Source: Deltaproteobacteria bacterium
GTDB taxonomy: Bacteria > Myxococcota_A > Polyangia > Polyangiales > JADJMO01
NCBI GenBank assembly: GCA_016182965.1
Contig: JACPFM010000104.1
Location: 1-64,000, forward strand
DNA length: 64,000 bases
Direction of reading: 5' to 3'
The notes beneath the pieces were generated by a model. It did no database searches. It saw nothing but the letters and a program-made list of their open reading frames with translations, and was not told where the DNA came from. Both the position numbers and the translations under genes were made by a program. Shown here one piece after another: positions 24,722-35,269 of the stretch; positions within the stretch are counted from its first letter, which is position 1, and each line of letters starts with the position of its first letter.

Positions 24722-25192
24722 ATGGCGGACGACGACAGGAAAGAGGGGCTCCCGCGCAGCGAAGCGAGCACCTCGGCGTACCCGCTCAGCCGGCTCTCCG
24801 CGCGGCACGATCTGGTCGACGTCGCGCGCGAGATCCAGGCGGCCGACGCGACGCTCGGCACGGTGACCGTCGCCAAGCTGCGCGTCATCGCCGAGCAGAT
24901 CCGCGCGCTGCAGGCGCAGGCCGCCCGCGTCCTCGACGAGGCGAAGCACGCCGGCGAGCTGCACCGCGCCGCGTGCAGCTTCAAGCGCCGCGCCGGGCAC
25001 GTCTATCACCTGTACCGCAAGCAGGCCGACGCCTCCCTGTACTGGTCGATGCTCTCGCCCGAGGAGTGGGGCACGCCGCCCGACGAGTTCCAGGGGAGCT
25101 TCCGGCTCGAGAACGACATGACCTGGACGCCGGTCGATCAGGCCGAGCAGCGCGACACGATCGAGGAGCCGCTCCGCAAGCTGCTCCGCTGA
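24722..25192 (+). CDS. DUF2452-like cytoplasmic protein
   Basis: A 156-residue soluble protein that I recognise as the DUF2452 type. A helical part is built on VAREIQAADATLGTVTVAKLRVIAEQIRALQ and AARVLDEAK. It is followed by the characteristic CSFKRRAGHVYHLYRKQ and SMLSPEEWG with conserved aromatic residues, and by an acidic and basic tail. The family occurs in bacteria and eukaryotes with no known activity. There is no signal peptide and no transmembrane segment. Coding statistics are typical of the window. Confidence 0.82.
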   Translation: MADDDRKEGLPRSEASTSAYPLSRLSARHDLVDVAREIQAADATLGTVTVAKLRVIAEQIRALQAQAARVLDEAKHAGELHRAACSFKRRAGHVYHLYRKQADASLYWSMLSPEEWGTPPDEFQGSFRLENDMTWTPVDQAEQRDTIEEPLRKLLR

Positions 25193-25280
25193 AGGGCGCG
25201 CCCGTGAGAGGCGATTTCCCCGTCGACGCTTCTTGATTGGAGCCGGACGCGAGCCAAGAGACAATCGTGGTGATCCCACG

Positions 25281-28200
25281 ATGCGCGAATCCCATGCAGC
25301 CCTCGCGTCCTCGACGTCGTCTCCATCCGACAGGCGCGCGCAGGTCGAGGTCGTCCTCGGTCCCAAGCAAGCCCTCCCGCGCGTGTTCTCGCCGCTGTTG
25401 CCGCCGCGCGCGGTGCGAGCCGCGCTGCACGGGCTCCCCGGTGAAGGGATCGAGTCGCTCCGAGCGTCGTTCTCGGTCGGACTCGTGTCGGGCGAGCATC
25501 GCATTCCCCTGTCGTCTCGCGCCCACGTTCGGGTGAGCGTCGAGCCGGGCACGCAGGCCCGCGGGGAGATCGTCGCGAGCCCGGCCGGCGCCGATCCGCG
25601 CACCATCGTGAAGAACCTCGCGATCGAGCTCTCCGACCCGCTCGTGTTCCACGACATCCTCCCGGTGCTCCTCGAGCTCCCGATGCTGTTCGAGGATCAC
25701 GCGTTCGGCCGCGTGCTCGCGCGCCTGCTCGGGCTCGACCTCGAGTGGGCCGGGGCCACCGTGGTCGAGCGCCTCGAGGCCGCGCGCGCCGCCGCCGGCA
25801 AGGCCGCGCGCGTGGCGCTCGAGCGCATCGACGCACGCCCGCGCGCGCACAAGGGCGTCTGGCTCCTCGAGCTCCACTTCACGGGGACGGCCTACATCGG
25901 CGGGACCTACCCGTTCCGATTCGAGGGATGGCGCCTGCCGCACGTGATCATCCCGGCCGTCCACGCGCACCTGGCGCGGCTGCTCTCCGAGGCGCCCTTG
26001 GCGTCGGCCGAGCTGCGCACGACAGCGGCCGTCGATCTGCTCGACGCGGTCCTCGGGCTCCTCGGTGAGGCGAGCGGGCGCCTCGAGGCGCGCGCTCGGA
26101 TCCCCGAGACGGCCTTGCGCGCGCTGCTCCACGACCGCAGCGATCTGCGCGCCCACGTGCGCGTCGAGGGGCCGCTCGACGTCACGTGCGCGTTCTCGGC
26201 GCGCGCGTCGGACGATCGGCTCGAGCTGTCGATGAACGAGCTGTCGCTGGAGAGCGACGGCCGGCGGCTCGGCGCCGAGGCGAGGGTCTCTCTCGCTCGA
26301 AGCGAGCGCCCTGGCCGCGCTAGCGAGCGCCCTGGCGGCCTCGCGGCGACGGACGGCACGGACGGTCCGCGGATGGCCGAGGCGCTGCGCCACGTCGCGC
26401 GGAACGGGACGGTGCCGCCCGGATGGGTGTTCGACGCCAACGCGAAGATCGCGCCCGACTCCTGTCTGTCGAAGCTGATCGTCGAGGGCGACATCCGTCA
26501 CGATCTGCTGCTCGGCGGGTTCGACGCGAAGACCGTCCTCGAAGACCTCCAGCTGAGCGGAGCGGCCGACCTCCGGGTCGACGCCGACGGCTCGCCGTCG
26601 ATCGTGACCGATCTCGAGTTCGGCTGCAGGGTGACCACCCTCGACCCGACCTCGCTGTCCGACGGCATCACGCGGGTCGGCGTGACCCGCAGCAGCGCCA
26701 CGCTCCGCGGCCGGCTGCGTGCCGACACCGACACCCCGCTCGACGTGTCGATCCACGGCGAGGCCACCGCGTGCCTCGAGGGCAGGGCGACGGTCACGCC
26801 GATCCCCGAGCTCTCCATCGAGACCGGCGAGGTGACGTTCACGTTCGACACGTCGGCGCGGTTCGATGTCGTCGCACGTGTGCGACGCGCGGATGGAGGC
26901 GCACGTGTGCGACGCGCGGACGGTCCGGACGCGGGCGATCACCACACGCTCGACGGCTCCGGCTCGACCTTCGCCGCGACCGTGCACCACGGCGAGCTGC
27001 GCCTCAGCGGGCGCACCCTCGAGCTGCCGAGCGACACCGAGGTCTCGTTCGCGATGCGCGAGGGGGTGATCGACGCCTCGGGGCTCGGGCGCAGCGTGGC
27101 CGAGGTCGCCTGGGACATGAAGGGCCGCTCGCCGGTGCTCTCGTGGGGTGGTCCGCGCGCGGGCGCGACGGAAACGCGCAGCACCGAGCTGTTCGTCGAG
27201 TCGCTCCGCAAGCGCGCGTTCGTGGTGTCGCTCGCGGCGACCGGCGGCCTCACCGTGACAGGCGAGGGTGGCGACAAGTACGGTCCGCGGTTCTTCAACG
27301 CGCTCCTCAACCCGGGCGCCGACCTCGACGCGCTCGTCGAGGTGCTCGACGACGACGAGTCGATCGAGCGGATCCTCGCCGCGCTCGAGCTCTTCTCCGA
27401 GGGCGCCCGCGATCTCGGCGGCAAGGTGCGCGACCTCGCGAAGAAGGCGCGCAGCGCGCTCGACGCCGAGGGCGTGAAGAAGCCTGGAGACGGCGTCCCC
27501 GCCCCGGTGCTCGCGCGCGTGCTCTCGCGGATCCTCTGCGGAACGCCCGAGCTCGAGGCGCGCATCCTCCCGCTCGTCCTCCGCGTGGTCGCCGGCGACG
27601 GCTTGGACGTCCTCGCGACCAAGCACCTCCTCGACGAGCAGCTCGGCGATCACCCCTATGCCTTCGAGCTCGATCGCGGGCTCCGTTGGATCGCCCACCT
27701 GCTCTCGCCCACCGATCCCCTCGCGCCCCTCGAGCCGGTCGCGCTCGGCGCCGTCGAGCTCGCCGACGAACATCGGAAGAGCCTCGTCGGCATCCCCTCG
27801 GCGCGGGAGATCTACGAGGGCATCGCGGCTGGCTACCCGGCGGAGAACGCGGGCGAGGACTTCCCTGCGCGCGTCGCCTGGGTCGCTCCCTACCTCCAGC
27901 TCGAGCAGCTCGACTGGATCCTCCCGCGCATCGGCGCGTGGCCGCGCGAGGCGCGTCGGCGCATCCTCCACGCCCGCGAGCTCAAGCGCCGCGTGCGCAT
28001 GATCTCCGAGAGCTACGGCGGCGTGGCGTTCTTCCCCCAGGCGATCGCGATCACGTTCTTCCTCGGCGAGACGTTGGCCATGGGCGGCGCGTGGACCCCT
28101 CCGCCTTCCGCGGCCGACGACCCGGCGCTCGATCGCCTCCCGATCGGCTCGCTGTTCGGTCCCGAGGACGTCGCCGTCCTGCTGCAAGCGAGCCTCGCAT

Positions 28201-29897
28201 CTCCGCTGCAGGGGCGCACGGAGCAGCTCAACGAGCGCATGCTGCTCGATCACACGTTCGCGCAGCCGCCTGCGTTCCTCCTGGGCGTCCTGGTGGAGCT
28301 CTCCGGCAGGAGCTCGTACGTGCTCGCTGGCGTGCTCAACGCGCTGCTCAACAACGATCAAGACTGCGTCCGCGCGCCGCTCGATCTCGTGGGCGAGATC
28401 TCGCGACGGCTCGGCTTCGAGCTCCCGCGCCTGTCGGACTACATCGCCGGCGGACGCTGGGCGAAGCTCAGCTACTTCGAGGCGCTCGACCGCGCCGCAC
28501 AGCAGGTGCTCGCGGCCGCCGACCCGTGGCTCGCGACCAAGTGCCACTTGCAGATCCGGCGGCCGCCCCCGAGCGAGAGCCCGGTCGTCCCGGCCGTCGC
28601 CGTCGATCCCGCGCCGGAGCGCGCCGTCGAGCGCGCCGACCACACCCGCGATCCCGCCGACTACGCGCGGGCCTTCGACGTGTGCAAGACGCTGCTGCGC
28701 CGCGACCGGCAGGCCTTCCAGCGTCCGTGGATGCGCGACTTCTGGCTCCGCAACTACGAGGCGCTGATGGTCCACTCCGTCGTGCGCAGCGTGCAGGGGG
28801 ACGTCGACGCGAGCCGCCGCTGGCTCGAGCGCCGCACGGCGCGCGCGATCCCCGAGCGAGAGCAGGAGCTGCTCGAGCTGGTCGTCGACTACCTCTACTA
28901 CCGCCCCGAGGATCGCGCCCGACTGAAGGCCGATCCGCTCGTGCGCCTGCTCATCGATCCCCCCGACGCGCGGTACGACTTCACGGTGGTCAGCGCGATG
29001 GGCGTCGTCACCGAGGGCGCGCGGGGTCGCGAGCTCGAGGAGACCTACCGCCGGCTCGAGGAGCGACGCGGCATCAAGGTCGTGCGCGCCGACACAGCCA
29101 CCGGACGCTCGCTCGAGTACAACGCGGTGCAGGTCGAAGACGCGGTGCGGAGCGTCGAAGGGCCGTGGGGGATCATCGGCTACAGCCAGGGGTGCGCCAA
29201 CGCGCTCGCGGCCGAGGCGCGCATGCTCGGCGGCACGCCCGAGCAGCAGGAGCTCGTCTCGCGGCTGCGCTGCCGGAACCTCCTGTTCGGCGCCTTCAAC
29301 GGCTCGGCGCACGGGACCTGCTCGAACGCCAAGTTCCTCCGCGGCATCGTCGAAGGCGAGCAGTTCCTCAAGCACTACCAGGGCGTCCTCTCCAGGGAGG
29401 CCGTCACCCACGCGCAGCGCGCGCTGCGCATGATGTTCGACTCGCGTCCCTTCGTGCACGGCACGCTCGGCTCGCTGTCGCTCGCGCACGAGGGCGTGCG
29501 GTTCCTCCAGCGAGAAGGGCAGTTCAAGCCCGACGTCCCCACGTCAACGATCCGCGGCGTGGTCGAACCGGAGACGCTCCCCGAGGAGCTCGAGTGGATG
29601 AGCAACCTGCTCACCCGTCAGATCGAGAGCCCCGAGCACGACACCCAGGTGAGCGCCCACGAGGCGGTGGGCCATCCCGTGTGGGTGCAGAACGAACAGG
29701 CCGAGGTGCTGCGGCGCTGCTCGCTCGACGGCGCCATCCAGCGCTGCTGCCACTGGTCGCCGCTCCGCTACGAGACCGAGTTCCTCGAGACCGAGCGCGA
29801 TCGCCGCCTCGCCATCTACGACATCCCGAAGGACCGCCACGTGTTCCCGTGGATCGACGTCAACGCGCGGTTCGGGATCATCGACGTGCGGGGGTGA
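25281..29897 (+). CDS. 1538-residue protein of unknown function with C-terminal GYSQG hydrolase motif
   Basis: No family recognised. Residues about 20-500 alternate short strands in long amphipathic ladders (LELSMNELSLESDGRRL; LQLSGAADLRVDADGS; ATLRGRLRADTDTPLDVSIHG), a style like AsmA/TamB repeats (inference). No signal peptide is visible. The middle (about 680-1180) is helical with conserved-looking text such as LFGPEDVAVLLQASLASPLQG. The last 300 residues include WGIIGYSQGCANALAAEAR with Ser1302 in a GxSxG elbow, so a serine-hydrolase-like domain is likely. His candidates are in HGTC and SAHEAVGHPVW. A 20-bp direct repeat with 27-bp period (26874-26893 and 26901-26920) doubles ARVRRADG. 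Start chosen at the ATG of 25281; one 48 nt upstream is possible. It is convergent with the kinase gene (14 bp apart). Confidence 0.8.
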   Translation: MRESHAALASSTSSPSDRRAQVEVVLGPKQALPRVFSPLLPPRAVRAALHGLPGEGIESLRASFSVGLVSGEHRIPLSSRAHVRVSVEPGTQARGEIVASPAGADPRTIVKNLAIELSDPLVFHDILPVLLELPMLFEDHAFGRVLARLLGLDLEWAGATVVERLEAARAAAGKAARVALERIDARPRAHKGVWLLELHFTGTAYIGGTYPFRFEGWRLPHVIIPAVHAHLARLLSEAPLASAELRTTAAVDLLDAVLGLLGEASGRLEARARIPETALRALLHDRSDLRAHVRVEGPLDVTCAFSARASDDRLELSMNELSLESDGRRLGAEARVSLARSERPGRASERPGGLAATDGTDGPRMAEALRHVARNGTVPPGWVFDANAKIAPDSCLSKLIVEGDIRHDLLLGGFDAKTVLEDLQLSGAADLRVDADGSPSIVTDLEFGCRVTTLDPTSLSDGITRVGVTRSSATLRGRLRADTDTPLDVSIHGEATACLEGRATVTPIPELSIETGEVTFTFDTSARFDVVARVRRADGGARVRRADGPDAGDHHTLDGSGSTFAATVHHGELRLSGRTLELPSDTEVSFAMREGVIDASGLGRSVAEVAWDMKGRSPVLSWGGPRAGATETRSTELFVESLRKRAFVVSLAATGGLTVTGEGGDKYGPRFFNALLNPGADLDALVEVLDDDESIERILAALELFSEGARDLGGKVRDLAKKARSALDAEGVKKPGDGVPAPVLARVLSRILCGTPELEARILPLVLRVVAGDGLDVLATKHLLDEQLGDHPYAFELDRGLRWIAHLLSPTDPLAPLEPVALGAVELADEHRKSLVGIPSAREIYEGIAAGYPAENAGEDFPARVAWVAPYLQLEQLDWILPRIGAWPREARRRILHARELKRRVRMISESYGGVAFFPQAIAITFFLGETLAMGGAWTPPPSAADDPALDRLPIGSLFGPEDVAVLLQASLASPLQGRTEQLNERMLLDHTFAQPPAFLLGVLVELSGRSSYVLAGVLNALLNNDQDCVRAPLDLVGEISRRLGFELPRLSDYIAGGRWAKLSYFEALDRAAQQVLAAADPWLATKCHLQIRRPPPSESPVVPAVAVDPAPERAVERADHTRDPADYARAFDVCKTLLRRDRQAFQRPWMRDFWLRNYEALMVHSVVRSVQGDVDASRRWLERRTARAIPEREQELLELVVDYLYYRPEDRARLKADPLVRLLIDPPDARYDFTVVSAMGVVTEGARGRELEETYRRLEERRGIKVVRADTATGRSLEYNAVQVEDAVRSVEGPWGIIGYSQGCANALAAEARMLGGTPEQQELVSRLRCRNLLFGAFNGSAHGTCSNAKFLRGIVEGEQFLKHYQGVLSREAVTHAQRALRMMFDSRPFVHGTLGSLSLAHEGVRFLQREGQFKPDVPTSTIRGVVEPETLPEELEWMSNLLTRQIESPEHDTQVSAHEAVGHPVWVQNEQAEVLRRCSLDGAIQRCCHWSPLRYETEFLETERDRRLAIYDIPKDRHVFPWIDVNARFGIIDVRG

Positions 29898-29911
29898 CGG
29901 AGCAGAAGTGG

Positions 29912-32377
<2,466 letters not shown>

Positions 32378-32452
32378 ATCGATCCTCCAGCACCAGCCTT
32401 ATCGTGGCGGCGCCGTCGCGTCACCAAGCGCGCGCTGGAAAACAGGCGCCGG

Positions 32453-32914
32453 TCAGGCCGGCATCGGGCGCGACGGGCGCGGGCTCCTCGACGCGTGCGC
32501 CGCGAGGTAGTGGTCGACCGACAGACGTCCGGCGCCGACCACCACGAACAGGCCGAGGAGGAAGAGCACGAGCAGATCGAGCTCGAGCGAGCCGGCGCGG
32601 GTGAAGAGCCCCTCGCGGCCGTGGACGAAGAGCGCGGCGCCGACGAGGATCGGGACGTTCGCGAGCGCGGCCGCGCGCGTCACGAGACCGATCGCGAGCA
32701 GGAGCCCGCCGAAGAGGTGTACCGGCACGAGGTAGTGCGCGGCCATGCCTGCGGCCCAGCTCGGCGCGTGGAGATCGACCGTCCCGACGCGCCACGCGAA
32801 GGCGAGACCTCGACCGATCAACGCGAACCCGAGGTACACGCGGATGAGGTCGAGGAAGATGTCGCGCCGCGCGTCGATCCAGCTCTTCGCCCGTTCGAGG
32901 TCGCCAGCGTTCAT
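32453..32914 (-). CDS. DoxX-like membrane protein
   Basis: A 153-residue protein with four predicted helices: LIRVYLGFALIGRGLAF, AHYLVPVHLFGGLLLAIGLV, AALANVPILVGAALFV and LLVLFLLGLFVVVGAG. The end LSVDHYLA matches the typical C-terminus of DoxX/DoxD proteins (GxxSLDxxL pattern). The family is poorly characterised; members associate with redox, sulfur or thiol-stress functions in some bacteria. Start at the ATG of 32914. It lies 75 bp upstream of the kinase start on the same strand and may share its transcript. Confidence 0.85.
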   Translation of the reverse strand: MNAGDLERAKSWIDARRDIFLDLIRVYLGFALIGRGLAFAWRVGTVDLHAPSWAAGMAAHYLVPVHLFGGLLLAIGLVTRAAALANVPILVGAALFVHGREGLFTRAGSLELDLLVLFLLGLFVVVGAGRLSVDHYLAAHASRSPRPSRPMPA

Positions 32915-33012
32915 GGTCGCATCCCCCCGAGGACCACGCCTGCAATGCGTGCACCATCGCGCTCGATGCGTTGACCTGCTCGAGGCCGCCGGCGAGCGAC
33001 TCGCGACTCGGC

Positions 33013-34146
33013 TCAGACGAGCTCGCGGTACGCCGCCAGCGTGCGCTCGGCCGTGGTGCGGCGCTGGAACGACGCCGCCCGTCGCAAGCCGCGCGCGCGC
33101 AGGTCCTCGCGCAGCGCCGGATCGTCGACGACCCGGCGCAGCGCCGCGACGATCGACGACTCGTCGGCGGGGTGCACGAGCAGCGCCGCGCCGCCGGCGA
33201 CCTCGGGCATCGCGCTGACGTCGGAGGTGATCACGGGGCAGCCGCAGGCCATCGCCTCGGCGACGGGGAGGCCGAAGCCCTCGATCCACGACGGGTGGCA
33301 GAGCGACGCGGCGCCCCAGAAGAGGGCGCGCAGCTCGTCGTCGGAGAGGCCGTGGAGGAAGAGCACGCGGCTGCCGATCCCGAGCTGCTTCATCAGCGGG
33401 ATGAGCCGCGAGGAGCTCCCGAGGCGGTGCACCATCACGAGGTGCACGTCGGGTCGATCGCGGAACGCGCGCGCGAACGCGCGCAGCACGCCCTCGTGGT
33501 TCTTGTAGCCCGAGAACTGACCCACCGAGAGCACGTAGGTGCCGACGCCGGCGAGGCGGTCTCTGCGCAGCTTGGCGAGGATGGCCTCGTCTTCGGGGCC
33601 GCGCATCGGGCGGAGCGTGGGATCGACGCCGAGCGGCGTGACGCGCGTGCGCGCGGCCGCCGCCGGATCGAAGGTGCCGATCGCCTGGCGGCTCGCCTCG
33701 GAGACGGTGAGCAGGAGCGCCGAGTCGCGGAGCGCGCGACGCAGGCCGTGCCCCCAGTAGAAGCTCTCGATGTGGCCCCAGGGACCGGGGCGGCGACAGA
33801 GCTCCGGCGTCTGCACCCACATCGTGTCGTGCACGGTGGTGATCACCGGCATCTCCAGCCACGCCGGGTGGATGTTGAACGGCGCGTGGAACACGTCGAC
33901 GCCGCGGAGATCGACCACCATCGGCAGCGCCCACATCGTCGTCGGCCCCGACGAGACGGCCCGCACCACCTGCTCGCGCACGTTGGGCCGGTTCGAGAGC
34001 GGGGCGGGCGCGGTGGGCGCGCGCAGGAGCAGGAACTCGAGATCGGGCGCGAGATCGGGCAGCCAATCGACGAGCCCCTGGACGTAGCTCCCGATGCCGC
34101 TCGGGCGGCCCGTGATGTAGCGGCAGTCGATGGCGAAGGTGGGCAT
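33013..34146 (-). CDS. Glycosyltransferase family 4 (GT-B)
   Basis: A 377-residue glycosyltransferase. The N-terminal Rossmann domain begins DCRYITGRPSGIGSYVQGL, typical of mannosyl- or rhamnosyltransferases acting on surface polysaccharides. The donor domain shows YVLSVGQFSGYKNHEGVLRAF and HGLSDDELRALFWGA. CHPSWIEGFGLPVAEAMACG then contains the EX7E pair (EGFGLPVAE) that binds the sugar nucleotide, followed by VITSDVSAMPEVAGGAALLV. There is no signal peptide, so it acts at the cytoplasmic face. Donor and acceptor are unknown. A heptamer array lies immediately upstream of its start. Confidence 0.93.
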   Translation of the reverse strand: MPTFAIDCRYITGRPSGIGSYVQGLVDWLPDLAPDLEFLLLRAPTAPAPLSNRPNVREQVVRAVSSGPTTMWALPMVVDLRGVDVFHAPFNIHPAWLEMPVITTVHDTMWVQTPELCRRPGPWGHIESFYWGHGLRRALRDSALLLTVSEASRQAIGTFDPAAAARTRVTPLGVDPTLRPMRGPEDEAILAKLRRDRLAGVGTYVLSVGQFSGYKNHEGVLRAFARAFRDRPDVHLVMVHRLGSSSRLIPLMKQLGIGSRVLFLHGLSDDELRALFWGAASLCHPSWIEGFGLPVAEAMACGCPVITSDVSAMPEVAGGAALLVHPADESSIVAALRRVVDDPALREDLRARGLRRAASFQRRTTAERTLAAYRELV

Positions 34147-34150
34147 CGGC

Positions 34151-34196
34151 GGAAGGTCGAAGTCGAGGGTCGGAGGTCGAAGGTCGAAGGTCGAAG
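34151..34196. repeat. 7-bp-period array, GGTCGAA family
   Basis: About six loosely tandem heptamers of the form AGGTCGA run from 34153 to 34196; the last three copies are exact, the earlier ones varied (AAGTCGA, GGGTCGG). They lie between the glycosyltransferase start and the end of the RCK protein gene, both on the minus strand. No inverted partner was found within this gap. A related inverted pair with the same heptamer lies at 50046-50089. Confidence 0.75.
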
Positions 34197-34242
34197 AGCC
34201 CCGGCCGCCTGGCGGCGCGAGAGGGTAGCCCCACGCGGCGCG

Positions 34243-35250
34243 TCACGCGAGCGCGGCCCGGACCTTCGCCAGATCGCCGGCCGCGACGTCGATCACGAGC
34301 CGCTCGCCCTTCGAGACCGCGTCCTGCGCGTGCGCCGCGAGGTGCGCGCCGCTGGCGAGCCGGGCGACCACGCGGCACGGCAGCGACGCCTCGATGTCGG
34401 CGACGCTGCTGCCGTCGCGGCCGACCTCGATCTCGGCGGTGACGCGCACCGCCCCCGCGACGCGGTAGGCGGAGAGCACGCCGGGATGCGTCGCCTGGAT
34501 GGCCACGAGCGGAGCCGCCAGCGCGCTGGTCGAGAAGCTCTCGTCGAGCTCCAGCGCGCCGCCGACCTTCCGCGCGAGGCGCTGATCGAACATGCGCATG
34601 ATCACGCGGATGCTCGGGTTCATGCGCTTGGCGTCGAGCGCCACCTCGACGTTCACCATGTCGTCGTTCGTCGCGCACACCACCGCGCGCGCGCGGGCGA
34701 TGCCGGTCGCGGCGAGCACCTCGTCGCGGCGCGCGTCGCCGAGGTGGACCGGCACCCCGAGCTCGCGGACCTCGTGGAGGAAGCTCTCGTCCTCGCGTCG
34801 CTCGAGGGCGACCACCGGCTGCTTCAGCCGATGGAGCTCCTCGACGACTCGGTAGCCGACGTGCCCGAGGCCGCACACCACGACGTGATCGCGCATCTGC
34901 TCGCTCACGATTCGCACCCATAGCTCTCGCCGCGCGGCGAGGTCGAAGAGGGAGGCGCCGACCTTGACGACGCCCTGCGCGATGAGGATCACCCCGACCA
35001 ACGGCGTGATCCAGAAGACCGTCCGCGCGACCGGCGTTACGGGGAACACCTCGGTCGGCTCGAAGAACAGCTGCGTGTAGATGCCGTACGCGCTCTGCTG
35101 GAAGTCGCCCGTGAGGAGGCCCGCGCGCGAGAGGTCCCATCGCACCAGCACCGTCGCCAGCAGCGTGTAGACGACCACCGCGATCAACGGCGGGCCGAGG
35201 CGCCACAGCACGTGGCGCGCGATGGCGAGGCGGATGCGCAGGGCGCTCAT
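34243..35250 (-). CDS. RCK/TrkA-N membrane protein, channel-like without canonical filter
   Basis: A 335-residue protein. Two hydrophobic helices lie at about 17-38 (PPLIAVVVYTLLATVLV) and 74-97 (VFWITPLVGVILIAQGVV), with a loop between them where a pore would be. A cytosolic RCK domain begins at HVVVCGLGHVGYRVVEEL (GxGxxG nucleotide motif) and includes VVCATNDDMVNVEVAL. A TrkA-C-like part ends the protein. The plan is that of a two-helix potassium channel with RCK domain, but no TVGYG-like selectivity filter can be read in the loop. It may therefore be a divergent channel or a regulatory subunit. Start at the ATG of 35250, 19 bp after the stop of the PQQ-propeller gene, with which it is probably cotranscribed. 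Confidence 0.85.
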   Translation of the reverse strand: MSALRIRLAIARHVLWRLGPPLIAVVVYTLLATVLVRWDLSRAGLLTGDFQQSAYGIYTQLFFEPTEVFPVTPVARTVFWITPLVGVILIAQGVVKVGASLFDLAARRELWVRIVSEQMRDHVVVCGLGHVGYRVVEELHRLKQPVVALERREDESFLHEVRELGVPVHLGDARRDEVLAATGIARARAVVCATNDDMVNVEVALDAKRMNPSIRVIMRMFDQRLARKVGGALELDESFSTSALAAPLVAIQATHPGVLSAYRVAGAVRVTAEIEVGRDGSSVADIEASLPCRVVARLASGAHLAAHAQDAVSKGERLVIDVAAGDLAKVRAALA

Positions 35251-35269
35251 CGGGCCCCGCCCATCGTAT

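Noticed and set aside
24981-29489. A 1502-codon open reading on the minus strand
   Set aside because: It is the antisense shadow of the 1538-residue plus-strand gene and the DUF2452-like gene. Its composition is Arg/Ala/Glu/Val without domain signatures, and third-position GC fits the plus-strand frame.
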